The notes under the pieces are model-generated. The model had not been told where the DNA came from. It ran no database searches and saw only the letters and a program-made list of their open reading frames with translations. A DNA stretch of 64,000 nt, taken from CAKSQF01 sp963628435 (GTDB lineage Bacteria; Bacillota; Clostridia; Oscillospirales; CAG-272). Shown piece after piece: positions 18,003-26,109 of the stretch. Positions within the stretch are counted from its first letter, which is position 1. Each line of letters begins with the position of its first letter. The translations under genes and the position numbers were made by a program. The DNA is taken from NCBI GenBank assembly GCA_963628435.1, contig CAVGEY010000006.1:40860-104859 (forward strand). Reading direction: 5' to 3'.

Positions 18003-18030
18003 ATTATAGTCTTTTTGTGAATTATTTCAA
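18003..18030 (-). promoter_or_regulatory. Promoter of the lipoprotein gene, overlapping a Rex-like site
   Basis: TTGAAA, 16 bp, TATAAT on the - strand. Across the -35 region the + strand reads TTGTGAATTATTTCAATG (18015-18032), which matches the left half of the Rex consensus TTGTGAANNNNTTCACAA fully and the right half at four of seven positions. Confidence 0.7.
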
Positions 18031-18114
18031 TGTATAATTTGCTCAACTGTGTGTAAAAACAGGACATTAAACAGACACACTATACAATAAAAGGTCGGTC
18101 GAGACATCTTGTTT

Positions 18115-19557
18115 TTATGTATTATTCTGCTTCAACACCGAGATTGCATCGGTAATTGTTTTTTCGCAGGCTTCCCTGCCGTATTTATCGATATCGGCCT
18201 TGTTTTTTTCTCCGTGTGTAAGGCATCCCGCGCCGCCGATACATCCGCCGACACATGCCATTCCCTCGATGAAGTTTGCGTCGAGTCTGCCTTTCGATTT
18301 TTGAAGCAGGGCAAGTTTGCAGGCTTCTATTCCGTCGCACGAGCAGGCTTTCAGTCTGAACTCATCCTCGCCTATGCCGCGCTCTTTAAGTCCCTCGGCA
18401 ACAGCGTCCGAAAGTCCTCCCGAACGCGCGAATATTCTTCCGAAATATGACGCGTTATCGAGCACATCCTCATCAAGTGCGGTAATGTCTATATCACGGC
18501 TGTCAAAGAGTGCCTGAAGCTCCTCAAAAGTCATCGCCACATCGACATAGGGCCTCACCGAATCTTTCCGCACCTCGCCTTTTTTTGCGGTACACGGTCC
18601 GATGAAAATGATTTTGCACGACGGATCCTGTTCTTTCACATATTTCGATATTGCCGCCATAGGCGAGAGATTATGAGAGATGTACCGGGTCAGATCGGGA
18701 AAATTCTTTTCAACATAGCTTACAAACGCAGGGCAGCATGAGCTTGTCAGGAAACCTTTTTCGGCAAGTTCACGCGATTCCTCATAGGCTACCATATCGG
18801 CGCCGAGCGCCGCCTCAATCACGGTATAAAATCCGAGTTTTTTAAGTCCGCTTATAACCTGACCGAGTTTAGCGTATGAAAACTGACTTGAAATCGCGGG
18901 TGCGACAACCGCGTAAACCTTATATTTCTCATTGTTTTCGCTCTTTTTGATGATATCGATTGCATCGAGAATAAACGATTTATCGCTGATTGCGCCGAAC
19001 GGACACTGATAGACACAGGCTCCGCAGGCAATGCATTTTTCGTTGTCGATTGCCGCCGAGCGATCTTCATTCATGTGTATTGCTTTGATTTTGCAGGCGT
19101 TTTCGCAGGGGCGTTTACGGCTGATAATCGCGGTATACGGGCAGACTTTGGAGCAGCTGCCGCATTCTCTGCATTTGGATTTATCTATATGCGCGACATG
19201 GTTTTCGTCAAAAGTAATCGCGCCGAATCTGCAGACGTCCTCGCATCTGTGGGCAAGGCACCCGCGGCAGGCGTTGGTAACCTCATAGCCGCCCATCGGA
19301 CATTCCTCGCAGGCAATATCGATTACCTCAATAATATTCGGATTTTCCTTATCGCCGCCCATCGCGAGTTTGACACGGTCGGCGAGAATTGCCCTTTCCT
19401 TATAAACGCAGCAGCGCATTGTCGGGATTTTTCCGGGAACAATCATCTTCGGAATATCCATCAGATTATCGAGAAGAGTATCGTCCCACGCAAGTCTTGC
19501 GACTTCGCGCAAAACCTTATATTTCAGATGCTGTACCTTTGTATCGAATTTTCTCAT
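18115..19557 (-). CDS. Monomeric [FeFe]-hydrogenase, group B-like
   Basis: A 480-residue protein. The N-terminal third carries ferredoxin-type cysteine clusters (CEECP, CRGCLAHRCEDVC, CRECGSCSKVCP, CIACGACVYQCP). The C-terminal part is the H-cluster domain with the three signatures: L1 TSSCCPAF, L2 GPCTAKKGEV, L3 EGMACVGGCIGGAG. All cysteine ligands of the active-site cluster are present, so catalysis is plausible. The N-terminal pattern (MRCCVYKERAI, IDIACEECPMGGY) matches the poorly characterised group B enzymes of Clostridia. Last gene of the long - strand locus, 38 bp after the SpoIIE-type phosphatase. The HydEFG maturases needed to build the cluster are not in the window. Confidence 0.87.
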   Translation of the reverse strand: MRKFDTKVQHLKYKVLREVARLAWDDTLLDNLMDIPKMIVPGKIPTMRCCVYKERAILADRVKLAMGGDKENPNIIEVIDIACEECPMGGYEVTNACRGCLAHRCEDVCRFGAITFDENHVAHIDKSKCRECGSCSKVCPYTAIISRKRPCENACKIKAIHMNEDRSAAIDNEKCIACGACVYQCPFGAISDKSFILDAIDIIKKSENNEKYKVYAVVAPAISSQFSYAKLGQVISGLKKLGFYTVIEAALGADMVAYEESRELAEKGFLTSSCCPAFVSYVEKNFPDLTRYISHNLSPMAAISKYVKEQDPSCKIIFIGPCTAKKGEVRKDSVRPYVDVAMTFEELQALFDSRDIDITALDEDVLDNASYFGRIFARSGGLSDAVAEGLKERGIGEDEFRLKACSCDGIEACKLALLQKSKGRLDANFIEGMACVGGCIGGAGCLTHGEKNKADIDKYGREACEKTITDAISVLKQNNT

Positions 19558-19595
19558 TTTTGTTTCCTTTTCAAATCATGCCGTTCTTGCGTTCG

Positions 19596-20768
19596 TCAGA
19601 AATAGCTGACTTTTACACGCTTTCCCATTTCATTCAGGCAGCTGCACAGCTGCTCTACAAGATTCATTTTGATATTGAAATTTATCGGGAGATTCGGATT
19701 CTGATGTGCGGGATTTATTGCCCTGCCGACAAAAAAGTTTATGTCGGTTGCCTCCTCGAAAAGCATTCTGCATATTCGGGAAGCGCCGTCATGCCGGTAT
19801 CCCCATTTTTCATAAAGCTCATTATCTCCGAGCGAATCCTTTGCATATTCGATGACTCTGTTCATCGTAATCACGCCTTCGGTAACGAGATCGACTCCGT
19901 CGATTTCGGCGGTAGGCGGCAGATCGTCGTCATCATAGCAGAGGTTTGTGCGGAGTTCCTTACCGAGATATTCTGCCGTGAGTGTCGATGTCGTTCCGCC
20001 GCAGACAATATGTTTGCCGTTTTCCGCGAAGAAAAGCGACATCATTTTATCGCAGTCATCCGGATTTCGCGGAGGCCCGAACAGAATATTCACCTGTTTG
20101 CGCCGTCTTATCCGTATAACACAGGCTGTTGCGTCATCGCCGGGATGATGTCCGTACTGTCTGTCGCATTCGTCGACGAGCATGGTTGCGAGTGTCTTGG
20201 CGGTATATCCGACATGAACGAGTGTTTTGACAAAATCGGCGATATCCTCGACCTTCCAGCCGAAATTATAGGCAATTCCTATTCCCGCGTGCGGGCATCC
20301 GTCGCTCATCGCGACAAAAACATCGCCCTCTCTCAGTTTGACAGTCGATTTATAAACGGTTTTTCCGTCAATATTCAGCTCGGATTTCGGATAGTCGAAA
20401 TCGTCGCCGTTTCTGATGAGCAGAACACGCGGATTATCATACTGAACGAGTTCGGCCGTCATATTGTCTATGAGATGGATTATAGTGAAGGTCGAATAAG
20501 CAACTCCGCGAGTTTTGCAGATCGGCAATGTCTGGGCGATTGTCGAAACACATTCTTCAAGCGACATACCCGCCGCCATCATGGTCGATATTATCTTGGA
20601 CGTAAGTGTGGAGAGGATGCTCGCCTTGACTCCGCTTCCGAGCCCGTCGGCAAGCACGATTACGGTCGATTCGTCCGACTGTTCGACAATATCCACATGG
20701 TCGCCGCAGAGCTGTTCACCCTCATGATTTATACTTTTCCAGCCGATATCGGCGCAGAGGTCATTCAT
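19596..20768 (-). CDS. SpoIIE-type PP2C serine phosphatase
   Basis: A 390-residue protein. The first 215 residues form a PP2C/SpoIIE phosphatase core with metal-binding aspartates in VLADGLGSG, AMSDGCPH and GDDATACV. The remaining 170 residues, beginning after a basic RIRRRK stretch, are a separate domain I cannot name. There is no membrane segment, so it is cytosolic. The start overlaps the stop of the PAS-containing hydrogenase by 8 bp, implying translational coupling and a direct functional link. The likely role is output phosphatase of an H2 or redox sensor; its substrate (an anti-sigma antagonist or another phosphoprotein) is not encoded nearby. Confidence 0.85.
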   Translation of the reverse strand: MNDLCADIGWKSINHEGEQLCGDHVDIVEQSDESTVIVLADGLGSGVKASILSTLTSKIISTMMAAGMSLEECVSTIAQTLPICKTRGVAYSTFTIIHLIDNMTAELVQYDNPRVLLIRNGDDFDYPKSELNIDGKTVYKSTVKLREGDVFVAMSDGCPHAGIGIAYNFGWKVEDIADFVKTLVHVGYTAKTLATMLVDECDRQYGHHPGDDATACVIRIRRRKQVNILFGPPRNPDDCDKMMSLFFAENGKHIVCGGTTSTLTAEYLGKELRTNLCYDDDDLPPTAEIDGVDLVTEGVITMNRVIEYAKDSLGDNELYEKWGYRHDGASRICRMLFEEATDINFFVGRAINPAHQNPNLPINFNIKMNLVEQLCSCLNEMGKRVKVSYF

Positions 20769-22434
20769 CGTTAATCGACTCCTTCAGCTTTGTGAGCGCG
20801 ATTTTCGTTTCGGCAGCCGTTTCGCCGAGCAGCGATGCAATCTCCTGCACAATGCGCATCTGTTTATCAACCACATTATCGGCGATTTCGACCGTCTGCC
20901 GTCTTATGTTTTCCTTCTTTTCACGCTGGGTTTCTTCTTCGGTCACATCACGAAGTATTGCCACGAGAAGTCTGTATTCTCTGTCGTAGATAACCGTTTC
21001 TTCGACATATTTATCATATTCGGCAAGATATGCGCGTTTATCACGCAGCGGTCTGCCGCAGTCAAGCACATCGTAAAAATCGGTCGGGTCGAGTATCTGC
21101 ACCACATTGCCGCCGAGCACATCGGAGGCGGATGTGAGATTCAGAATTTTGAGTGCCGCTCTGTTTATCTGCTGAATTTCGAGATTTTCGTTGAGAACTA
21201 TCAGTCCGTTAGGGGTGTTTCTGACTATCGTATCCGAGAAGTTTTCCGCCTTTTCCTTAAGATACGGCAGGCACATGGATATTTCGGCTTTGCCCTGACA
21301 TATTGCTATTGCCTTTTCGCGGCAGCTGTCATATCCGCAGGAGCCGCAGTTAAGCTCATCCGACGGTTTGGTTTTACCCATCTGTCTCAGAGTTTCCTTT
21401 ATCCGTTCCTCGGTCGGCATTTCGAGTTCGCGGTTTATCGCCGCAAAATCTTTATGCAGCCGTTCGGCTGTCGGCTGATTGACATCGAAATCGGATTTTC
21501 CCGCGTAATGTTCGATTGCGGCAAAATCTCTCACAGGCGAGCGGTGAAATTTTTCCATAACCGGGCCGCCGATACAGCTTCCGACGCATGCCGACATTTC
21601 TATAAAGCAGTTATGCAGGTTCCCCGCTTCGATATCTTTAAGCGCGGCGATGCAGTTATCTGTTCCGTCTACTGCCATGAATGTGTAATTTTTATTTGCG
21701 GTATTCATGGTTTTAAGTACCCCGCCCGTTGTCGGGAAAAGACGCGCGCGGCTTTTTTCCGAGCTGTCGGAAATACGCTCGGGTATGACATTCTCCGATT
21801 TCAGCCATGCGGTAAGCTCGTCGAATGTAAGCACTGCGTCAACATATCCGGGATAATTTGCCGCTTCGTCTTTTTTGGCGACACACGGCCCGACAAACAC
21901 GGTTTTGGCGTTCGGCATCCGCTCTTTTATGTCGCGGCAATGTGCCTGCATCGGTGAGAGAACGTCGGCAAGGCAGCCGATAAGCGACGGAAAATATTTC
22001 TGCACAAGCAGATTAACCGAATGGCAGCATGACGTAATGATAATATCCTTTTTCCGTTCGTCAACCATCTTCTCGTACTGCGTTTTGACGATTGTCGCTC
22101 CGATTGCCGTTTCTTCGGCATCGTAGAATCCGAGTTTTTTCAGTGCATCACGCATTGAATTTATACCGACACCCTCGTAATTTGCGGCGAATGACGGTGC
22201 AAGGCTTACGACAACCGGATCATCTCCGGCAAGCAGTGATTTAACCTTTTCGGTTTCGTCCACTATCTGCTTCGCGTTCTGCGGACAGACGACAAAGCAG
22301 TGTCCGCACAGTATGCACTCATTCGGAATGATATACGCCTGATTATTAGAAAATCTGATTGATTTCACCGGGCAGTGACGTATGCACTTATAGCAGTTTT
22401 TACAGTTTGATTTTTTCAGCGTAAGACAATCCAT
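20761..22434 (-). CDS. Sensory [FeFe]-hydrogenase-like protein with PAS domain (HydS/group C-like)
   Basis: About 557 residues. Order: two 4Fe-4S ferredoxin motifs (CKNCYKCIRHCP, CILCGHCFVVCP), H-cluster domain with L1 TSCCHSV, L2 GPCVAKKDEA, L3 MSACVGSCIGGP, then a PF04060-type Fe-S motif (CGSCGYDSC), a PAS domain around residues 410-505 (TPNGLIVLNENLEIQQINRA), and a C-terminal helical segment likely to dimerise. This is the plan of putative H2-sensing hydrogenases, in which the catalytic domain became a sensor driving an output enzyme, here probably the coupled phosphatase. ATG 22434 follows GGGGGA by 9 bp; the TTG upstream does not. Confidence 0.87.
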   Translation of the reverse strand: MDCLTLKKSNCKNCYKCIRHCPVKSIRFSNNQAYIIPNECILCGHCFVVCPQNAKQIVDETEKVKSLLAGDDPVVVSLAPSFAANYEGVGINSMRDALKKLGFYDAEETAIGATIVKTQYEKMVDERKKDIIITSCCHSVNLLVQKYFPSLIGCLADVLSPMQAHCRDIKERMPNAKTVFVGPCVAKKDEAANYPGYVDAVLTFDELTAWLKSENVIPERISDSSEKSRARLFPTTGGVLKTMNTANKNYTFMAVDGTDNCIAALKDIEAGNLHNCFIEMSACVGSCIGGPVMEKFHRSPVRDFAAIEHYAGKSDFDVNQPTAERLHKDFAAINRELEMPTEERIKETLRQMGKTKPSDELNCGSCGYDSCREKAIAICQGKAEISMCLPYLKEKAENFSDTIVRNTPNGLIVLNENLEIQQINRAALKILNLTSASDVLGGNVVQILDPTDFYDVLDCGRPLRDKRAYLAEYDKYVEETVIYDREYRLLVAILRDVTEEETQREKKENIRRQTVEIADNVVDKQMRIVQEIASLLGETAAETKIALTKLKESINDE

Positions 22435-22470
22435 CTGCGTTATTCCCCCATTACACAAGCAGGTGCGGTA

Positions 22471-22713
22471 TCAGGCGATTTGCGAGAGTATTTTCTCATT
22501 GAAAAAGCTGTCGACGCTGTCGGGGGAAACCGAATGGAACTCATCGTCCACGGTAACGCAGACTCCCTGCCGGCATTTGCCCATACAGAATGCACCGGCA
22601 AGTTCAACCTTATCCGAAATGTTATTTTCGGAGACGAGCTGTCGGAGTCTTTCGACAACATAGTGTGAGCCTTTGATATGACATGATGATCCTATACAAA
22701 TTGTGACTTTCAT
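22471..22713 (-). CDS. Thioredoxin-like [2Fe-2S] protein (NuoE/HydC-like)
   Basis: An 80-residue protein with the thioredoxin-fold 2Fe-2S layout: ICIGSSCHIKGS near the N-terminus and GAFCMGKCRQG near residue 43, giving Cys-x5-Cys-like and Cys-x3-Cys spacing of NuoE C-terminal domains. It lacks the N-terminal helical domain of full NuoE. It probably relays electrons to or from the adjacent hydrogenase-like sensor. The gene lies between rex and the sensor gene, 36 bp before the latter. Confidence 0.82.
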   Translation of the reverse strand: MKVTICIGSSCHIKGSHYVVERLRQLVSENNISDKVELAGAFCMGKCRQGVCVTVDDEFHSVSPDSVDSFFNEKILSQIA

Positions 22714-22724
22714 ATTATTCAGTA

Positions 22725-22741
22725 ACCGCGGCCCACGCGGT
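22725..22741. other. Small stem-loop between rex and the hydrogenase-module genes
   Basis: ACCGCG / CGCGGT with a five-base loop and no T-run on either strand. It may affect mRNA processing between rex and the downstream genes, or be incidental. Confidence 0.35.
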
Positions 22742-22757
22742 CTGCCTTTCGATTATT

Positions 22758-23387
22758 TCAGCTGTTTTGATTGATAATTACCTTATTGAGATATGCGAGA
22801 GAGAGCGCCATATTTTCATATCTGACACTTATCCCCGACGGTATTTCGAGCGTTGTCGGAGCAAAGCACCATATACCCTTTACTCTGCATTTTACAAGTT
22901 CGTTGCAGACGCCTTGGGCGGCATCCGCGGGAACGGTGATTATTCCGATGCGGACATTATGTGTTTCGCAGAATTTGACGAGTTCGGATGCCGGAAATAT
23001 CTGCTTACCGCTTTCGCTTTTTTCTTCCTTTTCGACCGAAATATCAAATGCGGCGGCTATCTCTATTCCGTATTCGGCGAATCCGCCGTAATCGAGCAGC
23101 GCGCGTCCGAGCTTTCCGGCTCCGACAATGACAACGCTCGGTCTGCCGCTGTCTCTCATATATTTTTCGATTGTCGCGATAAGTTCGGAAATATTATATC
23201 CGACCTTCGGTCTTCCCGCGCCGCTCACCGAGCCGAGATCTTTTCTGACACGGACCTCGCCCATTCTAAGGTCTTTTGCGATTGTTGTCGCCGATATATT
23301 GTCGGCGGTAGACTCTGTTTCTTTGAGATATTTCAAATAAACGGGTAAACGTCCCATCGTTGCCCTTGACACCTCAGGTTGTTTCAT
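22758..23387 (-). CDS. rex: Redox-sensing transcriptional repressor Rex
   Basis: A 209-residue homodimeric repressor that senses the NADH/NAD+ ratio. Residues 1-80 form the winged-helix domain with the Rex signature LPVYLKYLKE and RVRKDLGSVSGAGRPKVGYN. A Rossmann domain follows with VIVGAGKLGRALLDYGGF, and the C-terminal domain-swapped helix is present. In Gram-positive anaerobes Rex controls fermentation, hydrogenase and C4-dicarboxylate genes. It sits in the middle of the redox locus, 46 bp after the small membrane protein gene, with an AAGGAGA ribosome site, so it is probably cotranscribed with its own targets. Confidence 0.95.
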   Translation of the reverse strand: MKQPEVSRATMGRLPVYLKYLKETESTADNISATTIAKDLRMGEVRVRKDLGSVSGAGRPKVGYNISELIATIEKYMRDSGRPSVVIVGAGKLGRALLDYGGFAEYGIEIAAAFDISVEKEEKSESGKQIFPASELVKFCETHNVRIGIITVPADAAQGVCNELVKCRVKGIWCFAPTTLEIPSGISVRYENMALSLAYLNKVIINQNS

Positions 23388-23433
23388 CCGATATTCTCCT
23401 TTTCAGATTAAGTGTTTTTCGCTGTTTTTAATC

Positions 23434-23751
23434 TTATGCTTTTTTCGTGAGTGCTTCGTCGGCTTTTTTGTCAAGTGCGGAGTTTCTGAAATAAAGTCCG
23501 ACATCCACGGCAATTTCAACAAAGTTCAGCACGTAGAAGAAAAATCCGAGCCAGAATATAAAGCCCGAACTTCCGCCCGAGTACTGAATGAACTTTCTGA
23601 CGATACCGACCGCATAACCGGCAAGGATAAAAATCTCGAAAAAGAGGCTTTTGCCTTTTGCGGTGCGCGATTTTACCGATTTGTATATTGACAGCGGCCA
23701 TGAGAGACCGAAACAGAATATTGTGATTGCTTCAAGAAGATCGGTTAACAT
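23434..23751 (-). CDS. Small membrane protein, PQ-loop/SWEET-like
   Basis: A 105-residue protein with three hydrophobic segments (about residues 4-22, 36-52, 62-86) and a lysine-rich tail. The segment LSWPLSIYKSVKSRTAKGKS resembles a PQ-loop (SWEET/MtN3-type) half-transporter. AAAGGTGG precedes the ATG. It lies between the fumarate-reductase-like flavoprotein and rex; it is too small and lacks haem-ligand histidines, so it is unlikely to be a FrdC-type anchor. Function unknown. Confidence 0.65.
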   Translation of the reverse strand: MLTDLLEAITIFCFGLSWPLSIYKSVKSRTAKGKSLFFEIFILAGYAVGIVRKFIQYSGGSSGFIFWLGFFFYVLNFVEIAVDVGLYFRNSALDKKADEALTKKA

Positions 23752-23777
23752 TTTTATTATCCACCTTTACCTATATA

Positions 23778-25382
23778 TTATTTATCTGTCTTTCTTCTGT
23801 AATCGGGCAGCAGCATCGGAGACAGTTTATCGGTAACTATTCCGGCGTTTCTGCGCTCGTCATCGAATTTCGCTATATGTTCGAGTGTCAGTCTGCCGAC
23901 ATGAACCTCTTTTGAATGATTCCCCGCGTTTCTGCCGGCGTTTCTGCCGAACACTATGACATCGAGCAGAGAATTGCCCATAAGGCGGTTTCTTCCGTGG
24001 ATACCTCCGACGGCTTCGCCCGCGACATAAAGATTCTCGACATTCGGAGTCATTGTATCGGTATTTATATCTATTCCGCCGTTCTGATAGTGCAGTGTCG
24101 GATAGACGAGAATCGGTTCTTTTCTGATATCTATTCCGTATCCCGCGAACATACGCATCATGGCGGGAATACGCTTTTCGATTGTTCCCTCTCCGCCTAT
24201 CGCCTCAATCATCGGCGTATCAAGCCAGACGGCTTTCCCGTCGCCCGTATCGACTCCGCAGTCTCTGTCGGTACATTCCCTTATTATGCCTGCGGCGGCT
24301 ACGTCTCTCGTTTCGAGAGGATGCATAAAGACTTTTCCGTCGCGGTTTACGAGTTTTGCGCCGAGCGATCTTACCTTCTCGGTCACAAGTGCGCCGAAAA
24401 TCTGCTGCGGATATGCCGCGCCGGTCGGGTGATACTGAAGAGTATCGGCATAAAGCAGTTTTGCGCCTACCCTGTATGCGAGCACAAGTCCGTCTGCGGT
24501 CGCGCCGTAATGGTTTGATGTCGGAAATCCCTGATAGTGCATTCTTCCCGCGCCGCCTGTGGCGATAATAACCGTTTTGGCGCGCGCGACAAGAAGCTCT
24601 TTTGTTTCCATATTCATAAGGACGGCACCCGCCGCTCTTCCGTTTTCGTCAAGTATCAACTCGATTGCGGATGTAAAATCGACAACGGGTATGCCGCGGT
24701 TAAGCACCTCATCGCGAAGGGTACGCATAATTTCGGCACCCGAATAGTCTTTTGCGGCATGCATACGTTTTCTCGATGTTCCGCCGCCGTGCGTTGTGAT
24801 CATACTTCCGTCGGGAGCCTTATCGAATTCGACTCCGAGATCGTTCAGCCATTTTATCGCATCGGGCGCTTCGCACACGAGCTTTGCGAGCAGTTCGCGT
24901 TTGGCGGCAAAATGTCCGCCGCCGTAGGCATCGATAAAATGAATTGCCGGCGAATCGTTCGGCTTATCTGCCGCCTGAATTCCGCCCTCCGCCATCATCG
25001 TATTTGCATCACCTATGCGGAGTTTTGTCACTATCATAACCTTTGCGCCCGTGTTATCGGCCTCTATCGCGGCCGCCGATCCGGCTCCGCCGCCGCCTAT
25101 AATCAGCACATCCACATCGTAATCGACCTTTTCGAGATCAACATCCGACGCCTTGATCCGGCTGTTGGCGGAAAGCATCTCGCAGAGTTCGCGAGGCACT
25201 TCTTCGCCTTTATTCGGCCCGATTTCGAGCTTTGCAAATTCACTTCTTCTGTAATCGGGATGATAAGCGGCAAGGAGAGCATCCTTTTCGTCGGCTGTCA
25301 TACGTGCGGGTTCATAGGCGATATTCGATTTTCTCGCCGCCGCAACCGCTTTCAGCGACTCTTCAAATTCTTTTGAATACAA
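23778..25382 (-). CDS. Fumarate reductase/succinate dehydrogenase-type flavoprotein (soluble, FrdA/TfrA-like)
   Basis: About 534 residues. An N-terminal extension of 85 residues precedes the FAD-binding motif LIIGGGGAGSAAAIEA. Further family landmarks are MMAEGGIQAA, HGGGTSRKR, LQYHPTGA, TLHYQNGGIDI, and the catalytic-site region HGRNRLMGNSLLD with NSLLDVIVFGR. These support fumarate/succinate chemistry. No FrdC/FrdD anchor genes are present; instead the gene follows frdB-like and Hdr/Flx genes, pointing to a soluble enzyme like thiol:fumarate reductase. TTG 25382, 8 bp after GGAGG, is the preferred start; another TTG at 25388 is too close to the ribosome site. In vivo direction is inferred. 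Confidence 0.83.
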   Translation of the reverse strand: MYSKEFEESLKAVAAARKSNIAYEPARMTADEKDALLAAYHPDYRRSEFAKLEIGPNKGEEVPRELCEMLSANSRIKASDVDLEKVDYDVDVLIIGGGGAGSAAAIEADNTGAKVMIVTKLRIGDANTMMAEGGIQAADKPNDSPAIHFIDAYGGGHFAAKRELLAKLVCEAPDAIKWLNDLGVEFDKAPDGSMITTHGGGTSRKRMHAAKDYSGAEIMRTLRDEVLNRGIPVVDFTSAIELILDENGRAAGAVLMNMETKELLVARAKTVIIATGGAGRMHYQGFPTSNHYGATADGLVLAYRVGAKLLYADTLQYHPTGAAYPQQIFGALVTEKVRSLGAKLVNRDGKVFMHPLETRDVAAAGIIRECTDRDCGVDTGDGKAVWLDTPMIEAIGGEGTIEKRIPAMMRMFAGYGIDIRKEPILVYPTLHYQNGGIDINTDTMTPNVENLYVAGEAVGGIHGRNRLMGNSLLDVIVFGRNAGRNAGNHSKEVHVGRLTLEHIAKFDDERRNAGIVTDKLSPMLLPDYRRKTDK

Positions 25383-25395
25383 TGTCAAACCCTCC

Positions 25396-26070
25396 TTACT
25401 TTTCTATTTCTCTGTTATTGTAAAGTTCTTTAAGCTCTTCAACCGGTTTTCCCATCAGGCTTTCGATAATCGCGGTGAAATCGCCGTTGTCGATTTCGTT
25501 TATGCGGTTTTCGAGATGTTCCGATTTCGGGGCGATATATTTTCCGTTGAGTCTGCGTGCAAGCATCGCAACCTGCGGATGGGATATTCCCGCCGGACAG
25601 CGCGACGAGCAGACACCGCACATTACGCAGTCAAAAGATTCGGCAGCGCATTTGTCATATTCGCCTCTCTGCGCATAGGCTATATACTGCATTACATTAA
25701 GTTTCTGCGTACAGCTCTTTGTGCAGGCATTGCATCCGATGCAGGCATATATTTCGGGATAAAGCTGCATCATAATCTGTTGTGTGGGCTTTATCTTTTC
25801 GATGTCGTAAACCTGCTTTACGAGCGGGAAAAACGGGAGAGTCGCCACATACATATCGTTTTCCACTTTTGTCTGGCAGGCAAGGCAGGTACGGAGCGTT
25901 CTGTCACCCTTTATTCTGTAAATCGTTGCACACGCGCCGCAGAATCCGTTTCTGCATCCGCATCCGCGGACAAGCTGATAGCCTGCGTATTCCATCGCGC
26001 GCATAATCGTAAGATTATCCGGAACGCTGTATTTTTTTCCGAAAAGATAGACATTTACCATATTTTCCAT
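25396..26070 (-). CDS. Fumarate reductase-type iron-sulfur subunit (FrdB-like)
   Basis: A 224-residue protein. Residues 1-85 form a plant-type [2Fe-2S] domain (CGCRNGFCGAC plus CLAC). The C-terminal part holds two more centres, CIGCNACTKSC and CVMCGVCSSRCP. All four cysteines are present in the last motif, suggesting [4Fe-4S] rather than the [3Fe-4S] of membrane-bound enzymes. The CCG domain that methanogen TfrB carries at its C-terminus is missing, but a separate hdrB is in the same operon. It should carry electrons to the flavoprotein encoded 13 bp downstream. GAGG precedes ATG 26070. Confidence 0.84.
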   Translation of the reverse strand: MENMVNVYLFGKKYSVPDNLTIMRAMEYAGYQLVRGCGCRNGFCGACATIYRIKGDRTLRTCLACQTKVENDMYVATLPFFPLVKQVYDIEKIKPTQQIMMQLYPEIYACIGCNACTKSCTQKLNVMQYIAYAQRGEYDKCAAESFDCVMCGVCSSRCPAGISHPQVAMLARRLNGKYIAPKSEHLENRINEIDNGDFTAIIESLMGKPVEELKELYNNREIEK

Positions 26071-26109
26071 AACATTACCTCTATTATTCGGTCGGTGATT
26101 ATCTTATCA

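Noticed and set aside
19389..20774. Long + strand open frame across the phosphatase gene
   Set aside because: Antisense to a gene with clear PP2C motifs; no homology recognised.
23434..23751. Membrane anchor (FrdC/SdhC) for the fumarate-reductase-like pair
   Set aside because: Only about 105 residues, PQ-loop-like sequence, no conserved haem-ligand His, and placed after frdA.
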